The translations under genes and the position numbers were made by a program. From contig CAKUCT010000025.1 in the NCBI GenBank assembly GCA_934643765.1, positions 1 through 14,433 of the forward strand: DNA of 14,433 nucleotides, in the 5' to 3' direction. The stretch's first letter is position 1, and the number at the start of each line of letters is the position of its first letter. Below the pieces are notes generated by a model. The model was not told the origin of the DNA and searched no databases. It saw only the letters and a program-made list of their open reading frames with translations. Shown here one piece after another: positions 13,171 to 14,433 of the stretch. The DNA comes from an uncultured Oscillospiraceae bacterium. GTDB lineage: Bacteria; Bacillota; Clostridia; Oscillospirales; Oscillospiraceae.

Positions 13171-14019
13171 ATGGACCAGAAGCTGCAGACCTTTCTGATG
13201 CTCTGCAAGACAATGAACTATCGCCGTGCGGCAGAGCAGCTGCATATGACACAGCCGGGCGTGACGAAGCAGATTCAATCGCTCGAGGCGCAGTATGGGG
13301 TGAAGCTGTTTGCCTATGACGGGCGGAAGCTCTGTCAGACAGAGCAGGGGAAGATCCTAGAGCGGTACGCAATCGAGCTTCAATACAACGACGCGGAGCT
13401 GATGCGGATGCTCGCCGGAAAACCCAAGACGCTGCTTCGCATCGGGGCGACGAAGTCCATCGGGGACTATATTCTGATTCCGGAGATCCGGCGGTTTCTG
13501 GAGCAGAAGGAGAATGAGCTGTTTTTCACGGTGGACAATACGGCGCATTTGCTTTCACAGTTGGAGGACGGAGAGTTGGACTTTGTCATTCTCGAGGGCA
13601 TATTTGACAAGCGGCGGTATGATTATTTCCTGCTGCGCGAAGAGCCGTATATCGGCATCTGCGCGAAAGATCATCCATGGAGCGGGCGGCAGGTGGCGCT
13701 GGAGACGCTGTTTTCCGAGCGCCTGATTCTGCGCGAGCCCGGCTCCGGCACGCGCAATATTTTAGAGCGAGAACTGACGCAGCAGGGATACAGCATTGAG
13801 GCGTTTGCGGGCTGCGTGTGCATCAGCAGCTTCAAAATTATCCGCGAACTTGTTGCGCAGGGGTGCGGCATCAGCTTTCTGTATGCAGCGGTGGTTGGAG
13901 ACGAGGCACAGTTCGGACACTTTCTCTGCCCGCCGCTGACGGGCGAGCATGAGCTCAACGTGGTGTTTCTGAAGGATACGGGCGCGGGGGAGTATGCCAG
14001 ACGGTTTTTGCATCTGTAA
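13171..14019 (+). CDS. LysR-family transcriptional regulator
   Basis: A 282-residue LysR-type regulator. The N-terminal winged helix-turn-helix reads FLMLCKTMNYRRAAEQLHMT (8-27), then TQPGVTKQIQSLEAQYGVKLF, which is the standard family pattern with the recognition helix at about 28-40. A linker helix follows to about residue 85, then an effector-binding domain of the periplasmic-binding type with LRIGATKSIGDYILIPEI (about 89-106), LDFVILEG (about 136-143) and VAQGCGISFLY (about 230-240). Length is slightly below the usual 290-310. It is divergent from the YeiH-type transporter, the classical arrangement for a LysR regulator and its target, and the family usually also represses itself. The effector is unknown; a sulfur compound is a guess from the transporter family. 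Confidence 0.92.
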   Translation: MDQKLQTFLMLCKTMNYRRAAEQLHMTQPGVTKQIQSLEAQYGVKLFAYDGRKLCQTEQGKILERYAIELQYNDAELMRMLAGKPKTLLRIGATKSIGDYILIPEIRRFLEQKENELFFTVDNTAHLLSQLEDGELDFVILEGIFDKRRYDYFLLREEPYIGICAKDHPWSGRQVALETLFSERLILREPGSGTRNILERELTQQGYSIEAFAGCVCISSFKIIRELVAQGCGISFLYAAVVGDEAQFGHFLCPPLTGEHELNVVFLKDTGAGEYARRFLHL

Positions 14020-14099
14020 GCGCCCGCTGCAGGAACTGGCGGCGGAGATGGAATGAGCTGCCCAGAACGCTTCGGGGTTTAAAAAGGCAACACGTGGGG

Positions 14100-14343
14100 G
14101 AATCCTTTGCCTGCGGGCAAAGCCGGGTAGAAGGTATGTGACCCGTACGGGAATACTTCGGCGGCTCTGCCGCCTCCGTGCCGTCTCGATATTTGTTTTG
14201 GCTGGATACCAAAACTAGCTGCGCTGCGCACAGCCACCGGGCCTATGCCCGGAAATATCGGACGGTCGAACCCGATGGGTTCGTTCTCTTCGCACGGGAT
14301 TTTTAGTGACCCGTACAGGAATCTTTTGCCTGCGGGCAAAGCC
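14100..14343. repeat. Two copies of an intergenic repeat module with a shared hairpin
   Basis: A hairpin module (GCCTGCGGGC tip, stem TTTGCC/GGCAAA, ending AAGCC) occurs at 14100-14124 and 14320-14343, 23 of 24 bases alike. A second module, GTGACCCGTAC followed by GGAAT, occurs at 14138-14154 and 14306-14322, 16 of 17 alike. In the right copy the two modules are fused into 38 consecutive bases; in the left copy the order is reversed and they are spaced apart. Confidence 0.7.
14187..14260. repeat. Cloverleaf-like palindromic structure
   Basis: An outer stem CGATATTT/AAATATCG (14187-14194, 14253-14260) encloses three hairpins: GTTTTGG/CCAAAAC (14195-14201, 14209-14215), an imperfect GCTGCGC arm (14218-14234) and CCGGGC/GCCCGG (14237-14252). 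It is 74 bases long but lacks tRNA features. Neighbouring hairpins are at 14160-14174 (GGCGGC/GCCGCC), 14267-14283 (CGAACCC/GGGTTCG) and 14353-14375 (10-bp stem, ACC loop). No gene is seen in 14020-14433. Confidence 0.6.
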
Positions 14344-14433
14344 ACGGCGGTTGCGACATGCCACCGGCATGTCGCCAAGAGCCGCCTTTCGATTCCCAAA
14401 CGCGGAACAAGAAAAAAGAGAAACAATCCTTTC

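Noticed and set aside
14187..14260. tRNA gene
   Set aside because: Length and cloverleaf outline are suggestive, but the arms have wrong sizes, there is no GTTC-A T-loop in position and no proper anticodon loop or acceptor end.

Overview
The window looks like chromosomal DNA of a GC-rich member of the Bacillota, most likely a gut clostridium of the Oscillospiraceae/Ruminococcaceae type. This rests on several signs: a Mini-III RNase gene overlapping an RqcH/NFACT gene, strong Shine-Dalgarno sequences (GGAGG-like) before most starts, Bacillota-type promoters (TTGACA-17-TACAAT and similar), a secreted SLH protein, and palindrome-rich intergenic DNA. Genus assignment is inference. No prophage, transposase, CRISPR array, rRNA or tRNA is visible.

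Layout. At 1-60 a minus-strand promoter and Shine-Dalgarno belong to a gene that starts just left of the window. At 208-2318 an FGGY sugar kinase (+) converges on a FucA-like class II aldolase (-) across a shared terminator; these look like sugar or deoxysugar catabolism genes. At 2534-4620 a DEAD-box RNA helicase is translationally coupled to a divergent DprA-like protein. At 4661-5367 (-) a small two-helix membrane protein is coupled to a DUF1893 protein. At 5643-8642 (-) lies a run of Mini-III RNase, RqcH-like ribosome quality-control factor, a Cys-rich small-domain protein, an unrecognised 44-residue protein, and a 100-residue protein with 19 cysteines. At 8836-10011 (+) is a secreted CHAP-like/SLH cell-wall protein with a near-consensus promoter. 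At 10526-11545 (-) is a zinc alcohol/polyol dehydrogenase. At 11813-12856 (-) is a YeiH-family transporter, divergent from a LysR regulator (13171-14019, +) that probably controls it.

The least expected material is between the genes. The 10.05-10.51 kb gap holds about ten back-to-back hairpins. The yeiH-lysR gap is filled by a 185-bp element with 24-nt imperfect terminal inverted repeats. The last 350 bases contain duplicated hairpin modules and a cloverleaf-like fold. The 10-mer GCCTGCGGGC forms the tip of a hairpin three times, in two of these regions, suggesting one dispersed palindromic repeat family.

Other points to check are an FGGY kinase whose usual catalytic Asp position is Ser, a hairpin with a T run just ahead of the Cys-rich gene, and small genes easily missed by annotation. 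All family calls come from motif recognition by eye, without database searches.
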